The notes: generated by a model not told the origin, from the sequence alone. 64,000 nucleotides of DNA from Kluyvera intermedia (GCF_021440345.1 NZ_JAKCNS010000047.1:31654-95653), one strand, 5' to 3'. Positions 48,687-60,059 are shown, numbered from the stretch's first letter. Numbers and translations are program-made.

Positions 48687-51600
48687 ATGATTGAATGGAT
48701 TATCCGGCGCTCTGTCGCCAACCGTTTCCTGGTCATGATGGGGGCCCTGTTTCTCAGCATCTGGGGCACATGGACGATTATTAACACGCCTGTCGATGCC
48801 TTGCCTGACCTGTCAGATGTGCAGGTCATTATCAAAACCAGCTATCCCGGCCAGGCCCCGCAGATTGTAGAAAACCAGGTCACCTATCCACTTACCACCA
48901 CCATGCTGTCCGTGCCTGGCGCAAAAACCGTGCGTGGTTTTTCACAGTTCGGTGATTCGTATGTGTATGTCATTTTTGAAGACGGCACCGATCTGTACTG
49001 GGCCCGTTCCCGCGTGCTGGAGTACCTGAACCAGGTACAGGGAAAACTGCCCGCCGGTGTGAGTTCTGAAATCGGTCCGGACGCCACGGGGGTGGGCTGG
49101 ATATTTGAATATGCCCTTGTCGATCGCAGCGGAAAACACGACCTTTCAGAACTGCGTTCTCTGCAGGACTGGTTCCTGAAATTTGAGCTGAAAACCATCC
49201 CGAACGTGGCTGAGGTCGCTTCGGTTGGCGGCGTGGTGAAACAGTACCAGATTCAGGTCAATCCGGTAAAACTGTCTCAGTATGGTATCAGCCTGCCCGA
49301 AGTGAAACAGGCCCTTGAATCGTCTAACCAGGAGGCCGGTGGCTCATCCGTTGAAATGGCCGAAGCTGAGTATATGGTCCGTGCCAGCGGTTATCTTCAG
49401 AGCATTGATGATTTTAATAACATCGTCCTGAAAACAGGCGAGAACGGCGTGCCGGTTTATCTGCGGGATGTTGCCCGCGTGCAGACCGGGCCTGAAATGC
49501 GGCGTGGTATTGCCGAGCTGAACGGCCAGGGCGAAGTCGCTGGCGGCGTGGTGATCCTGCGGTCGGGTAAAAATGCACGCGACGTTATCACGGCAGTGAG
49601 GGATAAACTTGAGACGCTGAAGGCCAGCCTGCCGGAAGGCGTTGAAATCGTGACCACCTACGATCGCAGCCAGCTCATCGACCGGGCGATTGATAACCTC
49701 AGTTCCAAACTTCTGGAAGAGTTTATCGTGGTGGCCATCGTCTGTGCCCTGTTCCTGTGGCACGTACGTTCTGCCCTGGTGGCGATTATCTCTCTGCCGC
49801 TTGGTCTGTGTATCGCCTTTATCGTCATGCACTTCCAGGGACTGAACGCCAATATCATGTCGCTGGGAGGGATAGCGATTGCCGTCGGTGCGATGGTGGA
49901 TGCCGCCATTGTGATGATTGAGAATGCGCATAAGCGGCTTGAGGAGTGGGATCATCAGCATCCTGGTGAGCAGATTGACAACGCCACCCGCTGGAAGGTG
50001 ATTACCGATGCCTCCGTTGAAGTGGGACCCGCACTGTTTATCAGCCTGCTGATCATCACCCTGTCCTTTATTCCTATCTTTACCCTGGAAGGTCAGGAAG
50101 GACGTCTGTTTGGCCCGCTGGCATTCACGAAAACGTACTCCATGGCGGGCGCGGCCGCGCTGGCCATCATCGTCATTCCGATTCTGATGGGATTCTGGAT
50201 CCGGGGGAAAATTCCTGCAGAGACCAGTAACCCCCTGAACCGGGTACTGATCAAAGCGTATCATCCATTGCTGTTGCGGGTTCTCCACTGGCCAAAAACA
50301 ACCCTGCTGGTTGCGGCCTTGTCCATTTTCACCGTTATCTGGCCGCTGAGCCAGGTGGGCGGTGAGTTTCTGCCGAAGATTAACGAGGGCGACCTGTTGT
50401 ATATGCCGTCGACCCTGCCGGGTGTCTCTCCGGCTGAAGCTGCAGCGCTCCTGCAGACGACGGACAAGTTAATCAAAAGCGTTCCTGAAGTGGCCTCTGT
50501 ATTTGGCAAGACCGGTAAAGCAGAGACCGCCACGGATTCCGCACCGCTCGAAATGGTTGAAACCACGATCCAGCTCAAACCTGAGGATCAGTGGCGTCCA
50601 GGCATGACGATTGACAAGATTATTGAAGAACTCGACAGGACCGTCCGTTTACCGGGGCTGGCAAACCTCTGGGTGCCGCCAATCCGTAACCGTATTGATA
50701 TGCTCTCAACCGGGATCAAAAGCCCGATAGGTATCAAGGTGTCCGGAACGGTTCTGTCCGATATCGATGCAACGGCGCAGAGTATCGAAGCGGTCGCCAA
50801 AACCGTACCCGGCGTAGTGTCTGCTCTCGCAGAGCGACTGGAAGGCGGGCGCTACATTGATGTGGATATCAACCGGGAAAAAGCCTCCCGCTACGGAATG
50901 ACGGTGGGCGATGTGCAGCTGTTCATCTCATCAGCCATCGGTGGGGCTATGGTGGGTGAGACGGTTGAAGGCGTGGCCCGGTACCCGATTAATATCCGCT
51001 ATCCGCAGGATTACCGGAACAGCCCGCAGGCCCTGAAACAGATGCCGATCCTGACCCCGATGAAGCAGCAGATCACGCTGGGCGATGTTGCGGATATTAA
51101 GGTCGTTTCCGGGCCGACTATGCTGAAAACGGAAAATGCCCGTCCAGCCAGCTGGATTTACATTGACGCGCGCGGCAGGGATATGGTGTCGGTGGTTAAT
51201 GACATTAAAACGGCGATCAGTCAGAAAGTGAAACTGAGACCGGGTACCAGCGTGTCATTCTCCGGACAGTTTGAACTGCTTGAGCATGCCAACAAGAAAC
51301 TGAAGCTGATGGTGCCGATGACGGTGATGATCATCTTCATCCTGTTGTATCTGGCATTCCGCCGGGTTGATGAAGCCCTGCTGATCCTGATGAGCCTGCC
51401 GTTCGCCCTGGTTGGCGGGATATGGTTCCTGTACTGGCAGGGCTTCCATATGTCTGTCGCAACCGGAACGGGGTTTATCGCTCTGGCCGGGGTGGCAGCA
51501 GAGTTTGGCGTGGTCATGCTGATGTATCTGCGTCATGCCATTGAAGCGCACCCGGAATTGTCCCGTAAAGAGACGTTCACACCGGAAGGCCTTGATGAAG

Positions 51601-51833
51601 CCCTCTATCATGGTGCCGTACTGCGTGTCCGGCCGAAAGCCATGACCGTGGCGGTGATCATTGCGGGTCTGCTGCCAATACTCTGGGGAACCGGTGCAGG
51701 TTCAGAAGTCATGAGCCGTATCGCGGCACCCATGATTGGTGGGATGATCACGGCTCCGCTGCTGTCCCTGTTCATTATTCCTGCCGCCTACAAATTAATC
51801 TGGCTGCGCAGACATAAAAAAAGCGTGTCCTGA
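48687..51833 (+). CDS. silA: Silver/copper RND efflux transporter SilA
   Basis: Proton-driven RND inner-membrane pump of the heavy-metal (HME) class, 1048 residues, relative of CusA. Twelve membrane helices and two large periplasmic loops are evident. The proton-relay region in helix 4 is [25 protein letters not shown] methionine-rich relay is expected by family. AGGAGACGACG precedes the ATG, 10 bases after silB. Confidence 0.97.
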   Translation: MIEWIIRRSVANRFLVMMGALFLSIWGTWTIINTPVDALPDLSDVQVIIKTSYPGQAPQIVENQVTYPLTTTMLSVPGAKTVRGFSQFGDSYVYVIFEDGTDLYWARSRVLEYLNQVQGKLPAGVSSEIGPDATGVGWIFEYALVDRSGKHDLSELRSLQDWFLKFELKTIPNVAEVASVGGVVKQYQIQVNPVKLSQYGISLPEVKQALESSNQEAGGSSVEMAEAEYMVRASGYLQSIDDFNNIVLKTGENGVPVYLRDVARVQTGPEMRRGIAELNGQGEVAGGVVILRSGKNARDVITAVRDKLETLKASLPEGVEIVTTYDRSQLIDRAIDNLSSKLLEEFIVVAIVCALFLWHVRSALVAIISLPLGLCIAFIVMHFQGLNANIMSLGGIAIAVGAMVDAAIVMIENAHKRLEEWDHQHPGEQIDNATRWKVITDASVEVGPALFISLLIITLSFIPIFTLEGQEGRLFGPLAFTKTYSMAGAAALAIIVIPILMGFWIRGKIPAETSNPLNRVLIKAYHPLLLRVLHWPKTTLLVAALSIFTVIWPLSQVGGEFLPKINEGDLLYMPSTLPGVSPAEAAALLQTTDKLIKSVPEVASVFGKTGKAETATDSAPLEMVETTIQLKPEDQWRPGMTIDKIIEELDRTVRLPGLANLWVPPIRNRIDMLSTGIKSPIGIKVSGTVLSDIDATAQSIEAVAKTVPGVVSALAERLEGGRYIDVDINREKASRYGMTVGDVQLFISSAIGGAMVGETVEGVARYPINIRYPQDYRNSPQALKQMPILTPMKQQITLGDVADIKVVSGPTMLKTENARPASWIYIDARGRDMVSVVNDIKTAISQKVKLRPGTSVSFSGQFELLEHANKKLKLMVPMTVMIIFILLYLAFRRVDEALLILMSLPFALVGGIWFLYWQGFHMSVATGTGFIALAGVAAEFGVVMLMYLRHAIEAHPELSRKETFTPEGLDEALYHGAVLRVRPKAMTVAVIIAGLLPILWGTGAGSEVMSRIAAPMIGGMITAPLLSLFIIPAAYKLIWLRRHKKSVS

Positions 51834-51839
51834 ACCTGA

Positions 51840-51864
51840 AAGGGCACCCCCTGTGGGTGTCCTT
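51840..51864 (+). terminator. Hairpin between silA and the DUF411 gene
   Basis: AAGGGCACCC, CCTGT, GGGTGTCCTT then CTTT. A moderately strong stem that may attenuate read-through from silCFBA into silP. Confidence 0.6.
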
Positions 51865-51919
51865 CTTTACTGATTCACCCTGACGTCAGGGTTTAAATCG
51901 ATAATATACAGAGGTGAGT

Positions 51920-52360
51920 ATGAAAAAAGTGGTTCTGATGGCGCTGGCTCTCGGCCTTTCACTGCCCGCGATGGCGAGTGAAAAAGTGATTGATATGTAC
52001 AAATCTGAAAACTGTGGCTGTTGTTCCCTGTGGGGCAAGGCGATGGAAAAAGACGGGTTTGAAGTACGAACTCACGTCATGAATGATCAGGCGCTGTCAG
52101 CCCTGAAAGAAAAGCATGCTATTCCTGCAGGACTGCGAAGTTGTCATACCGCGGTTGCCGGTAATTTGATCATTGAAGGCCATGTGCCTGCGACAACGAT
52201 ACATAAGGCAATGCAGTCTGGTTCAGGTATATACGGTCTCGCCACCCCCGGTATGCCAGCAGGAAGTCCTGGAATGGAGATGGGAGCCCGAAAAGAGGCT
52301 TACGATGTTATCGCATTCTCACCGGATGGAAGTAAAAAAGTCTTCCAGCGAATCGAATAG
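51920..52360 (+). CDS. DUF411 periplasmic metal-binding protein (SilG-like)
   Basis: Secreted protein of 146 residues with signal peptide MKKVVLMALALGLSLPAMA. The DUF411 core follows: MYKSENCGCCSLWGKAM with a CGCC motif, then SCHTAV and GHVP. The C-terminal part is rich in Met and Gly (GMPAGSPGMEMG). DUF411 proteins accompany copper resistance genes; their precise role is unclear, a metal-binding chaperone being likely. I chose ATG 51920, after GAGGTGAG; a GTG two codons earlier is possible. Called silG in some descriptions of this island. Confidence 0.85.
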   Translation: MKKVVLMALALGLSLPAMASEKVIDMYKSENCGCCSLWGKAMEKDGFEVRTHVMNDQALSALKEKHAIPAGLRSCHTAVAGNLIIEGHVPATTIHKAMQSGSGIYGLATPGMPAGSPGMEMGARKEAYDVIAFSPDGSKKVFQRIE

Positions 52361-52486
52361 TCAGCGGAACGGCTGATAACGGGACGCCGGCAGCAGGCAC
52401 TCTTATGCCGGCGGCATTCGTGGTAATCGCATCCATGACATACCCTGAAGACAGAAGATGCTTCGGTATGCATAAGGAGAGTTACT

Positions 52487-54940
52487 GTGAAAAATGACAA
52501 TGCAGTGCAACACAACAACCAGACTGCTTCTGAGCAGACATTATCCCCGGACGAGGGCCACGTATTGCATAAGGTGAGAGATCCCGTGTGCGGGATGGAC
52601 ATCCTGCCCGACAGGGCGCACAGCAGCATTCGATACCAGGACCATCAACTTTATTTCTGCTCCGCCAGCTGTGAGAGTAAATTTAAAGCCCATCCCGATC
52701 GTTATCTTACCGAAGATGCCAGTGAACATTCCCATCACCATCACCATCACCACGATCATCACGAAGTCAGCCCTGATCAGATAAAACAGCCTCACCACCA
52801 GGCGGAGAAAGAGAATTCTGAAGGTGTGTGGACATGTCCGATGCACCCGGAGATACGCCGCAGTGGTCCCGGAAGCTGTCCTGTCTGTGGAATGGCACTG
52901 GAGCCGCTCGTAGCTACGGCATCCACGGGGCCAAGTGATGAACTTCGCGACATGACAAGACGCTTCTGGCTGGGGTTGTTGCTGGCGTTTCCGGTTCTGG
53001 TACTCGAAATGGGATCTCATCTGTTTCCCGCCTTGAGGAATACAGTACCGCCACAGCACAACACATGGCTGCAGCTGCTTCTGGCCTCTCCTGTCGTGTT
53101 GTGGTGTGGCTGGCCATTCTTCGCCCGGGCCGGAATGTCGTTACGTAACCGCTCCCTGAATATGTTTACCCTTGTTGCAATGGGCACCGGCGTAGCCTGG
53201 GTGTACAGCGTCATTGCAACCGTCTTCCCCTCCTGGTTTCCTGCATCGTTCAGAAACATGGATGGCCTGGTGGCCGTTTATTTTGAAGCCGCAGCAGTTA
53301 TTACGGTGCTTGTTCTGCTGGGACAGGTTCTTGAGCTGCGGGCACGGGAACAAACCTCAGGTGCCATTACTGCACTACTGAATCTTGCCCCCAAAACCGC
53401 CAGGCGGCTGGATCATGACGGTCATGAAACGGATATTAATGCGGAAGATGTTCTGCCTGGCGATAAGCTCCGCATCAGACCAGGAGAGAGTATTCCGGTC
53501 GACGGTATTGTGATCGAAGGCAAAACAACCGTTGATGAATCGATGGTGACCGGGGAATCTATGCCGGTTACCAAAACGGAGGGTGACCCTGTCATCGGGG
53601 GGACCATTAATCAGACAGGGAGTCTCATCATCCGTGCAGAGAAAGTCGGTGATGAAACAATGCTCTCACGAATTGTTCAGATGGTCGCTGATGCACAGCG
53701 TTCGCGTGCCCCCATCCAGAGAATGGCTGACAGCGTTTCAGGCTGGTTTGTTCCTCTGGTGATACTTATCGCGGTTGTTGCTTTCGTGATCTGGTCTGTC
53801 TGGGGGCCCGAGCCCAGGATGGCGCACGGTCTCATTGCGGCTGTGTCGGTCCTGATTATTGCCTGTCCCTGCGCGCTGGGGCTGGCCACGCCGATGTCGA
53901 TAATGGTGGGGGTGGGCAAAGGAGCCCAGGCCGGGGTGTTAATCAGGAATGCCGAAGCCCTTGAGCGTCTTGAAAAAGTGGACACGCTGGTTGTCGACAA
54001 AACAGGCACGCTCACGGAAGGTTCGCCTACGGTGACAGGGATTATCAGTCTCAATCCGGGTGGGGAAACATCTCTTTTGCGTGTAACAGCCGCAGTGGAA
54101 AAAGGCTCGCAGCATCCGCTGGGTATGGCAGTAGTTAAAGCAGCACAGGAAAAGGGGATCGCAATACCCGCAGTCACTCATTTCGATGCACCGTCGGGTA
54201 AAGGTGTCTCAGGCGATGTCGAAGGTCAACGGGTTGTTATTGGTAATGAACTGGCTATGCAGGAAAACAGTATCGTTATTGATAATCAAAAGGCCGTTGC
54301 GGATACGTTGCGGATGGAAGGCGCTACCGTTATCTATGTGGCCACAGACGGGGACCTTGCAGGCCTGATAGCTATCTCGGATCCCGTGAAAACAACCACG
54401 CCGGATGCGCTTAAAGCTTTGCGTCAGGCGGGGATCCGCATTGTTATGCTCACCGGGGATAACCAGCTTACTGCTGAAGCAGTCGCACGGAAACTGGGAA
54501 TAGATGAGGTTGAAGCCGGAATTCTGCCGGATGGCAAAAAAGCAGTGATAACCCGACTGAAAGAGTCTGGCCATGTGGTTGCGATGGCCGGAGACGGTGT
54601 GAATGATGCCCCGGCGCTGGCAGCGGCTGACGTGGGTATAGCCATGGGAACGGGTACAGATGTGGCAATTGAAAGTGCCGGAGTCACCCTTCTCAAAGGC
54701 GACTTGATGATACTGAACAGGGCCCGTCATCTGTCAGAGATCACCATGAAAAATATCCGTCAGAATCTGTTTTTTGCATTTATCTACAACGCACTTGGCG
54801 TGCCTGTGGCTGCAGGTCTGCTTTATCCTGTGTATGGAATACTGCTGTCGCCAGTTATTGCGGCGGCGGCCATGGCTCTTTCCTCCGTCAGCGTCATTGT
54901 GAATGCGTTGCGTCTGAAAAGTGTCAGGCTCGGGAAATAA
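52487..54940 (+). CDS. silP: Silver/copper P1B-type ATPase SilP
   Basis: Inner-membrane ATPase of 817 residues pumping Ag(I)/Cu(I) from cytoplasm to periplasm. The long N-terminus holds three metal-binding regions: a YHS-type segment ([15 protein letters not shown]; residues 31-75), a His cluster at residues 81-92, and a [17 protein letters not shown] domain near 117-140, instead of the usual CXXC HMA domain. Core motifs are [23 protein letters not shown] and [10 protein letters not shown]. The start is GTG 52487, after AAGGAGA. Confidence 0.96.
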   Translation: MKNDNAVQHNNQTASEQTLSPDEGHVLHKVRDPVCGMDILPDRAHSSIRYQDHQLYFCSASCESKFKAHPDRYLTEDASEHSHHHHHHHDHHEVSPDQIKQPHHQAEKENSEGVWTCPMHPEIRRSGPGSCPVCGMALEPLVATASTGPSDELRDMTRRFWLGLLLAFPVLVLEMGSHLFPALRNTVPPQHNTWLQLLLASPVVLWCGWPFFARAGMSLRNRSLNMFTLVAMGTGVAWVYSVIATVFPSWFPASFRNMDGLVAVYFEAAAVITVLVLLGQVLELRAREQTSGAITALLNLAPKTARRLDHDGHETDINAEDVLPGDKLRIRPGESIPVDGIVIEGKTTVDESMVTGESMPVTKTEGDPVIGGTINQTGSLIIRAEKVGDETMLSRIVQMVADAQRSRAPIQRMADSVSGWFVPLVILIAVVAFVIWSVWGPEPRMAHGLIAAVSVLIIACPCALGLATPMSIMVGVGKGAQAGVLIRNAEALERLEKVDTLVVDKTGTLTEGSPTVTGIISLNPGGETSLLRVTAAVEKGSQHPLGMAVVKAAQEKGIAIPAVTHFDAPSGKGVSGDVEGQRVVIGNELAMQENSIVIDNQKAVADTLRMEGATVIYVATDGDLAGLIAISDPVKTTTPDALKALRQAGIRIVMLTGDNQLTAEAVARKLGIDEVEAGILPDGKKAVITRLKESGHVVAMAGDGVNDAPALAAADVGIAMGTGTDVAIESAGVTLLKGDLMILNRARHLSEITMKNIRQNLFFAFIYNALGVPVAAGLLYPVYGILLSPVIAAAAMALSSVSVIVNALRLKSVRLGK

Positions 54941-54980
54941 CACTGAGTGAAGGGTCAGTTACGAACAGAAGGAGTCCAGT

Positions 54981-55178
54981 ATGAAAAGTACCACCTATGC
55001 GCTTATTGCTGTCGCCGCGATCGCGGCATTTGCCCTCCTGCGCGAACACTGGTCACATGTGGCAGGTTACTGGCCATATCTGTTATTGCTGGTCTGCCCG
55101 CTAATGCATCTTTTCCACGGCCACGGAGGGCATGGAGATCATCAACATCACGGAAGTGAAAACGATAAAAAAAATTAA
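54981..55178 (+). CDS. DUF2933 small membrane protein
   Basis: A 65-residue protein with two short hydrophobic stretches (TYALIAVAAIAAFALL and YWPYLLLLVCPLMHLF) and a His/Gly tail (HGHGGHGDHQHHGSE). DUF2933 proteins often sit next to copper or silver ATPases; a role in membrane-level metal binding is inferred only. AGAAGGAG is the ribosome binding site, 40 bases after silP, so it is likely co-transcribed. Confidence 0.82.
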   Translation: MKSTTYALIAVAAIAAFALLREHWSHVAGYWPYLLLLVCPLMHLFHGHGGHGDHQHHGSENDKKN

Positions 55179-55211
55179 TCCGGCAGACGGGGCCGCGTCG
55201 CGGTCCCGTTA

Positions 55212-55949
55212 TCAGTCCAGGTATCGTTCGTAGTCTCTGGCATGCGCAAAGGCATGCTGTTCGAGTTTGTTATCAGCGGGTGCCGCTGCCCGGAACGCCA
55301 GAGAGTTAACAGGGTTGTTATTGATGACCAGCTCGTAATGCAGATGAGGACCGGATGAACGTCCGCTGTTACCGGATAACGCAATAGCACCTCCCCGTGT
55401 AACCCTGGCCCCTTTAGTAACGAGTATTTTATTGAGGTGGAGATAGCGAGTTTTAACACCGGCTTTTCCCGTTACTTCAACAAAATATCCCATGGTACTG
55501 TTGTATTCGGCCCGGGTGATTTTTCCGTCGATGACGCTGACTATTTTCGTGTTCATGGGCATGGAATAATCAATGCCATTATGGGGACTCACTTTTCCCG
55601 ATACCGGGTTAAGTCTTGCAGGATTGAAAGGCGAACTGAGTCTTGCTGTGGCCGGTAACGGATAATCGAGACTGCCTTTCCCGGAAGTATCGGAAAGGTT
55701 ATAGAACTTTTTATCTGATATACGATACGCCGTGTAATTAAATGAACCGGACGTAAATTTATAGGCCACGACACGTGATTTTCCCGCTTTCTTTTGCAGT
55801 ACGAGTTTTAATGATTCATTTTTTTTCAAATGCCGCAGATTAAACCGGGAAGGCAAGGAGCGCTGAAGAGTAGCGATCTCGTTCGATTCCAGCCCCGAGC
55901 GGGTGGCTGAAAGGTAGGCATTTTCTTTTACGACATCGGTAGAATACAT
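55212..55949 (-). CDS. M23-family peptidase (PcoG-type), no signal peptide
   Basis: A 245-residue LytM/M23 metallopeptidase domain like the C-terminal part of MepM. Zinc-site motifs are intact: HNGIDYS (HxxxD) and GPHLHYELV (HxH). The protein starts at MYSTDVVKE with no signal peptide or LysM domain, and a stop codon (TAA) directly precedes the ATG, without a clear ribosome binding site. It may be an N-terminally truncated MepM relative. This gene is found within the pco part of related islands, where it has been called pcoG; its function in metal resistance is unclear. Confidence 0.75.
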   Translation of the reverse strand: MYSTDVVKENAYLSATRSGLESNEIATLQRSLPSRFNLRHLKKNESLKLVLQKKAGKSRVVAYKFTSGSFNYTAYRISDKKFYNLSDTSGKGSLDYPLPATARLSSPFNPARLNPVSGKVSPHNGIDYSMPMNTKIVSVIDGKITRAEYNSTMGYFVEVTGKAGVKTRYLHLNKILVTKGARVTRGGAIALSGNSGRSSGPHLHYELVINNNPVNSLAFRAAAPADNKLEQHAFAHARDYERYLD

Positions 55950-56041
55950 TTACTGGAATTCGCCGTTAGCATGAACACTGCGGCGTATGCTAGGGGTTTT
56001 CAGGAGGCGTGTCATCTGTCAGTTAATCGGGAGCACCGTTG

Positions 56042-56128
56042 ATGGTCGTCATTTTTGTAACATATCTTGTTTCCCGTTTGCTCCTGAAGCTCTGGGAACT
56101 GTATGACCAGCCCGACGGTGATGATTAA
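56042..56128 (+). CDS. Possible small membrane protein of 28 residues
   Basis: GGGAG lies eight bases before an ATG that opens MVVIFVTYLVSRLLLKLWEL, then YDQPDGDD and TAA. A single amphipathic/hydrophobic helix with an acidic tail. It sits in the 288-base gap between the convergent-looking M23 gene and the pcoE-like gene, on the opposite strand to both. No family recognised; the evidence is only start context and composition. Confidence 0.4.
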   Translation: MVVIFVTYLVSRLLLKLWELYDQPDGDD

Positions 56129-56237
56129 CGGGACTGAAACAGGTTACGGCAGAGCAATATGGGGCTCATGTCCTGCTACGTAACCCGTCAGTAAAGCCCT
56201 GCTGCGCACCTGACGCTAAGCACTAACCCGCCTGCAG

Positions 56238-56687
56238 TTACCTGGTCGAATACAGCCCGCGAAGCTTTCTTGCCTGCGTCTGATGTGCTTCCGCACCGGC
56301 ATTATTGACCTGCTCATGCACGAGAGCGGCTTTTTCTCCGGCATTCAGTTCGTTAAAAGAAGAAGACGAGGTCTTTGAATTTGCATCACTGCCGGACAGC
56401 ATTTTTTTATGTTCCTCAATCATTTTCTGATGCGCATAGGACGCGCTGTTGTTCATAAATGAATGAGCAACAATGGCCCTTTCATGTTCATTCATTTCAG
56501 AGAATGAGGGCGTGTTGTTTTTATTAACCCTGTCCGGTAAGTTTTCATGCGTCGAGGAATTCACATGACTGACGGCTGAGGCATTATTAACAAATCGATG
56601 TGCTTCATGGGCAATATCACTGGACTGAGCAAAAGCTGCCCCACAAAATAAAGCTGTAAACGCAGTGGTCGTGATTAATATATTCAT
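56238..56687 (-). CDS. SilE/PcoE-like periplasmic metal-binding protein
   Basis: A 149-residue secreted paralogue of SilE and PcoE with signal peptide MNILITTTAFTALFCGAAFA before QSSDIAHEA. The family repeat occurs twice (MNEHERAIVAHSFMNNSASY and LNAGEKAALVHEQVNNAGAE). It has fewer methionines than SilE and ends in ARKLRGLYSTR. Divergent from pcoA with shared regulatory region. Named pcoE1 in some accounts of the island. Confidence 0.85.
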   Translation of the reverse strand: MNILITTTAFTALFCGAAFAQSSDIAHEAHRFVNNASAVSHVNSSTHENLPDRVNKNNTPSFSEMNEHERAIVAHSFMNNSASYAHQKMIEEHKKMLSGSDANSKTSSSSFNELNAGEKAALVHEQVNNAGAEAHQTQARKLRGLYSTR

Positions 56688-56770
56688 GTGTAATTACCTT
56701 CTGAGGTACATAAAAGATGTCCTTATGATCATATATAAAAATAATCAACCTGTGGGGAAGATGACGTAAA

Positions 56771-56804
56771 TGTAATACAGCTATGTACATTACACGATTG
56801 TAAT
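56771..56804. promoter_or_regulatory. Candidate PcoR box between the pcoE-like gene and pcoA
   Basis: ATTACA-CGAT-TGTAAT (56789-56804) is a perfect 6-4-6 palindrome and an additional TGTAAT half-site occurs at 56771-56776. The half-sites differ from the TGACA-type boxes near silC, silE and pcoE, and agree with a distinct PcoR/CopR recognition sequence. It lies about 120 bases before pcoA. Confidence 0.6.
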
Positions 56805-56921
56805 GAATTTGTTTCTTAAGGTGTGCTAGATTCATTTCATTGTAAGTGGATGAACCAGTAATTTAATTTAAATCGGTTCTCGAATTCTGTCAGTAACCAT
56901 ACTTTAAATAAGGGAATGCGC

Positions 56922-58739
56922 ATGCTGTTGAAAACGTCTCGACGAACTTTCCTGAAGGGGTTAACCCTCTCTGGCGTAGCCGGAAGTCTTGGCGTATGGA
57001 GTTTCAATGCGCGTTCCAGTCTGAGCCTGCCAGTTGCCGCATCCCTGCAGGGTACTCAGTTTGACCTGACCATTGGTGAAACGGCCGTCAATATCACGGG
57101 CAGTGAGCGTCAGGCCAAAACAATCAATGGAGGCCTGCCGGGGCCCGTTCTTCGCTGGAAAGAAGGTGACACCATTACCCTGAAGGTCAAAAACCGTCTT
57201 AATGAACAGACGTCCATTCACTGGCACGGCATTATTCTTCCGGCCAATATGGATGGTGTTCCGGGGCTGAGTTTTATGGGCATAGAGCCTGATGATACCT
57301 ACGTTTACACCTTTAAGGTTAAGCAGAACGGGACTTACTGGTACCACAGCCATTCCGGTCTGCAGGAACAGGAGGGGGTATACGGTGCCATTATCATCGA
57401 TGCCAGGGAGCCAGAACCGTTTGCTTACGATCGTGAGCATGTGGTCATGTTGTCTGACTGGACCGATGAAAATCCTCACAGCCTGCTGAAAAAATTAAAA
57501 AAACAGTCGGATTACTACAATTTCAATAAACCAACCGTTGGCTCTTTTTTCCGCGACGTGAATACCAGGGGGCTGTCAGCCACCATTGCCGATCGGAAAA
57601 TGTGGGCTGAAATGAAAATGAATCCGACTGACCTCGCGGATGTCAGTGGCTACACCTACACCTATCTCATGAACGGGCAGGCCCCGCTGAAAAACTGGAC
57701 CGGACTGTTCCGTCCCGGTGAAAAGATACGCTTACGGTTTATCAACGGCTCGGCAATGACCTATTTCGATATCCGTATCCCCGGGCTGAAAATGACGGTC
57801 GTGGCTGCAGATGGCCAGTATGTAAACCCGGTTACCGTTGACGAATTCAGGATTGCCGTTGCCGAAACCTATGATGTCATTGTGGAGCCTCAGGGTGAGG
57901 CCTATACCATCTTCGCACAATCCATGGACAGGACCGGTTACGCTCGAGGGACACTGGCCACGAGAGAGGGGTTAAGTGCTGCCGTTCCCCCCCTCGATCC
58001 CCGTTCTCTGTTGACCATGGAAGATATGGGTATGGGGGGAATGGGACATGATATGGCAGGAATGGACCACAGCCAGATGGGAGGCATGGATAACAGCGGA
58101 GAGATGATGTCTATGGACGGTGCTGACCTTCCGGATAGCGGGACATCCTCCGCGCCCATGGATCACAGCAGCATGGCCGGTATGGATCATTCCCGGATGG
58201 CCGGAATGCCGGGTATGCAAAGTCATCCTGCGTCAGAAACGGATAACCCACTGGTTGATATGCAGGCGATGAGCGTCTCTCCGAAATTAAATGATCCGGG
58301 TATTGGTCTTCGAAATAACGGAAGAAAGGTTCTCACGTACGCGGATTTGAAAAGCCGCTTTGAGGATCCTGACGGACGTGAACCTGGCCGTACCATAGAA
58401 CTGCATTTAACCGGCCACATGGAAAAGTTTGCCTGGTCATTTAACGGAATCAAGTTTTCAGATGCCGCACCGGTGCTGCTGAAATACGGTGAGCGGCTCA
58501 GGATCACGCTGATCAACGATACCATGATGACTCACCCCATTCACCTGCATGGTATGTGGAGCGATCTGGAAGATGAAAACGGTAATTTCATGGTTCGTAA
58601 ACACACAATAGATGTTCCCCCTGGTACAAAACGCAGTTACAGAGTGACAGCAGATGCGCTTGGCCGCTGGGCGTATCACTGCCATTTGCTCTATCACATG
58701 GAAATGGGAATGTTTCGTGAAGTCCGGGTGGAGGAATGA
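56922..58739 (+). CDS. pcoA: Multicopper oxidase PcoA
   Basis: Periplasmic multicopper oxidase of 605 residues that oxidises Cu(I) and possibly catechols. A twin-arginine signal ([14 protein letters not shown]) exports it folded. Copper ligands lie in IHWHG (residues 100-102), YHSHSG (142-144), HPIHLHG and [13 protein letters not shown] Met-rich region ([19 protein letters not shown] and repeats) between domains likely binds Cu(I). AAGGGA before ATG 56922 decides the start; an ATG at 56916 abuts that sequence and cannot be used. Confidence 0.97.
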   Translation: MLLKTSRRTFLKGLTLSGVAGSLGVWSFNARSSLSLPVAASLQGTQFDLTIGETAVNITGSERQAKTINGGLPGPVLRWKEGDTITLKVKNRLNEQTSIHWHGIILPANMDGVPGLSFMGIEPDDTYVYTFKVKQNGTYWYHSHSGLQEQEGVYGAIIIDAREPEPFAYDREHVVMLSDWTDENPHSLLKKLKKQSDYYNFNKPTVGSFFRDVNTRGLSATIADRKMWAEMKMNPTDLADVSGYTYTYLMNGQAPLKNWTGLFRPGEKIRLRFINGSAMTYFDIRIPGLKMTVVAADGQYVNPVTVDEFRIAVAETYDVIVEPQGEAYTIFAQSMDRTGYARGTLATREGLSAAVPPLDPRSLLTMEDMGMGGMGHDMAGMDHSQMGGMDNSGEMMSMDGADLPDSGTSSAPMDHSSMAGMDHSRMAGMPGMQSHPASETDNPLVDMQAMSVSPKLNDPGIGLRNNGRKVLTYADLKSRFEDPDGREPGRTIELHLTGHMEKFAWSFNGIKFSDAAPVLLKYGERLRITLINDTMMTHPIHLHGMWSDLEDENGNFMVRKHTIDVPPGTKRSYRVTADALGRWAYHCHLLYHMEMGMFREVRVEE

Positions 58740-58744
58740 TGCGA

Positions 58745-59635
58745 ATGAAGAGAAATTTGAAGGCCATACCTGTTCTGGTCGCCGGTTTCTTTACCTCACA
58801 GCTTTCTATTGCGGCGGGCTCCGTCTCTGCAGATCCCCACGCCGGGCACGACATGTCTGCCATGCAGATGCCAGCAGATGAGAATTTCACTGAGATGACG
58901 TCAATGGAGCCCATTGTAACTGAGAGCAGAACGCCAATTCCGCCTGTTACCGATGCCGACCGGAAGGCTGCATTCGGCAATTTACAGGGGCATGCGATTC
59001 ACGACAGTGCGATTAATTATCTGGTTCTGCTGGATCAACTGGAATGGCAACGGTCGGATAACACCAACAATTTCAGCTGGAGTGTTAACAGCTGGATTGG
59101 AGGCGACACAGATCGGATTTGGCTAAAGAGTGAAGGTGAACGAAGCAATGGGGAAACGGAGGCGGCTGAAGCGCAGTTACTCTGGGGACATGCGGTTGGC
59201 CCATGGTGGGATTTGGTTGCGGGTGTCAGGCAGGATTTCAGACCTGCTTCTGCCCGGACCTGGGCTGCTGTCGGTTTTCAGGGGCTGGCACTCTATAATT
59301 TTGAGTCTGAAATTACGGGTTTTGTCAGTAATGGCGGAAAAGCAGCCCTTCGTCTGGGAGGAGAATACGACGTTTTACTGACTAACCGGCTCATACTCCA
59401 GCCATCCTATGAGGTGAATTTCTACAGTCAGGATGATGAATCGCGGGGTCGCGGCAGGGGACTGACTGACACAGAGCTGGGGCTCCGGCTGCGCTATGAA
59501 ATACGCCGTGAGTTTGCACCCTATATAGGCGTTTCCTGGAATCAACTTTACGGGAAAACATCCGATATGGCGAAAAGAGAAGGTGAGAAAGACCATCAGG
59601 TAGTATTCCTGGCGGGAGCCAGAATCTGGTTTTAA
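58745..59635 (+). CDS. pcoB: Copper resistance outer-membrane protein PcoB
   Basis: Predicted outer-membrane beta-barrel protein of 296 residues. Signal peptide ends near SIAAGSVSA; a His/Met motif ([13 protein letters not shown]) follows and alternating beta strands end in the aromatic ARIWF, typical of outer-membrane insertion. Overlapping starts are possible: ATG at 58739 and 58745 both follow GGAGGA at the end of pcoA; 58745 gives the length usually reported for PcoB. Confidence 0.94.
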   Translation: MKRNLKAIPVLVAGFFTSQLSIAAGSVSADPHAGHDMSAMQMPADENFTEMTSMEPIVTESRTPIPPVTDADRKAAFGNLQGHAIHDSAINYLVLLDQLEWQRSDNTNNFSWSVNSWIGGDTDRIWLKSEGERSNGETEAAEAQLLWGHAVGPWWDLVAGVRQDFRPASARTWAAVGFQGLALYNFESEITGFVSNGGKAALRLGGEYDVLLTNRLILQPSYEVNFYSQDDESRGRGRGLTDTELGLRLRYEIRREFAPYIGVSWNQLYGKTSDMAKREGEKDHQVVFLAGARIWF

Positions 59636-59674
59636 CGCACTGATATAAAACACTCAACTAAACAGGTAAATAAA

Positions 59675-60055
59675 ATGTCGATTTTAAATAAAGCCATTCT
59701 TACAGGTGGCCTCGTTATGGGCGTTGCTTTCTCTGCTATGGCCCATCCGGAATTAAAAAGCTCTGTGCCACAGGCAGATTCAGCCGTAGCGGCCCCGGAA
59801 AAGATTCAGCTTAATTTCTCGGAAAATCTGACCGTGAAATTCTCAGGTGCAAAATTAACGATGACGGGTATGAAAGGCATGTCATCACATTCTCCGATGC
59901 CGGTCGCGGCAAAAGTGGCGCCAGGCGCTGACCCTAAATCGATGGTCATTATTCCGCGAGAGCCTTTACCCGCTGGCACTTATCGTGTTGACTGGCGCGC
60001 GGTTTCTTCAGATACGCACCCTATTACCGGTAATTACACCTTTACAGTGAAGTAA
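59675..60055 (+). CDS. pcoC: Periplasmic copper-binding protein PcoC
   Basis: CopC-family beta-barrel protein of 126 residues with separate Cu(I) and Cu(II) sites. The signal peptide ends AFSAMA, leaving HPELKSS whose N-terminal His is a Cu(II) ligand. The Met-rich loop [13 protein letters not shown] supplies Cu(I) ligands, and a second His is in SDTHPITG. It is thought to deliver copper to PcoD. Four bases before pcoD. Confidence 0.96.
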
Positions 60056-60059
60056 TATT

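Noticed and set aside
56142..56184. Palindrome GGTTACGGCAG...CTGCTACGTAACC considered as an integron attC site
   Set aside because: It lacks the conserved core spacing and there is no cassette structure or integrase of that type nearby; it is probably a simple hairpin.
56916..56921. Upstream ATG start for pcoA
   Set aside because: It directly abuts the AAGGGA ribosome binding sequence, leaving no spacing; the ATG at 56922 fits.
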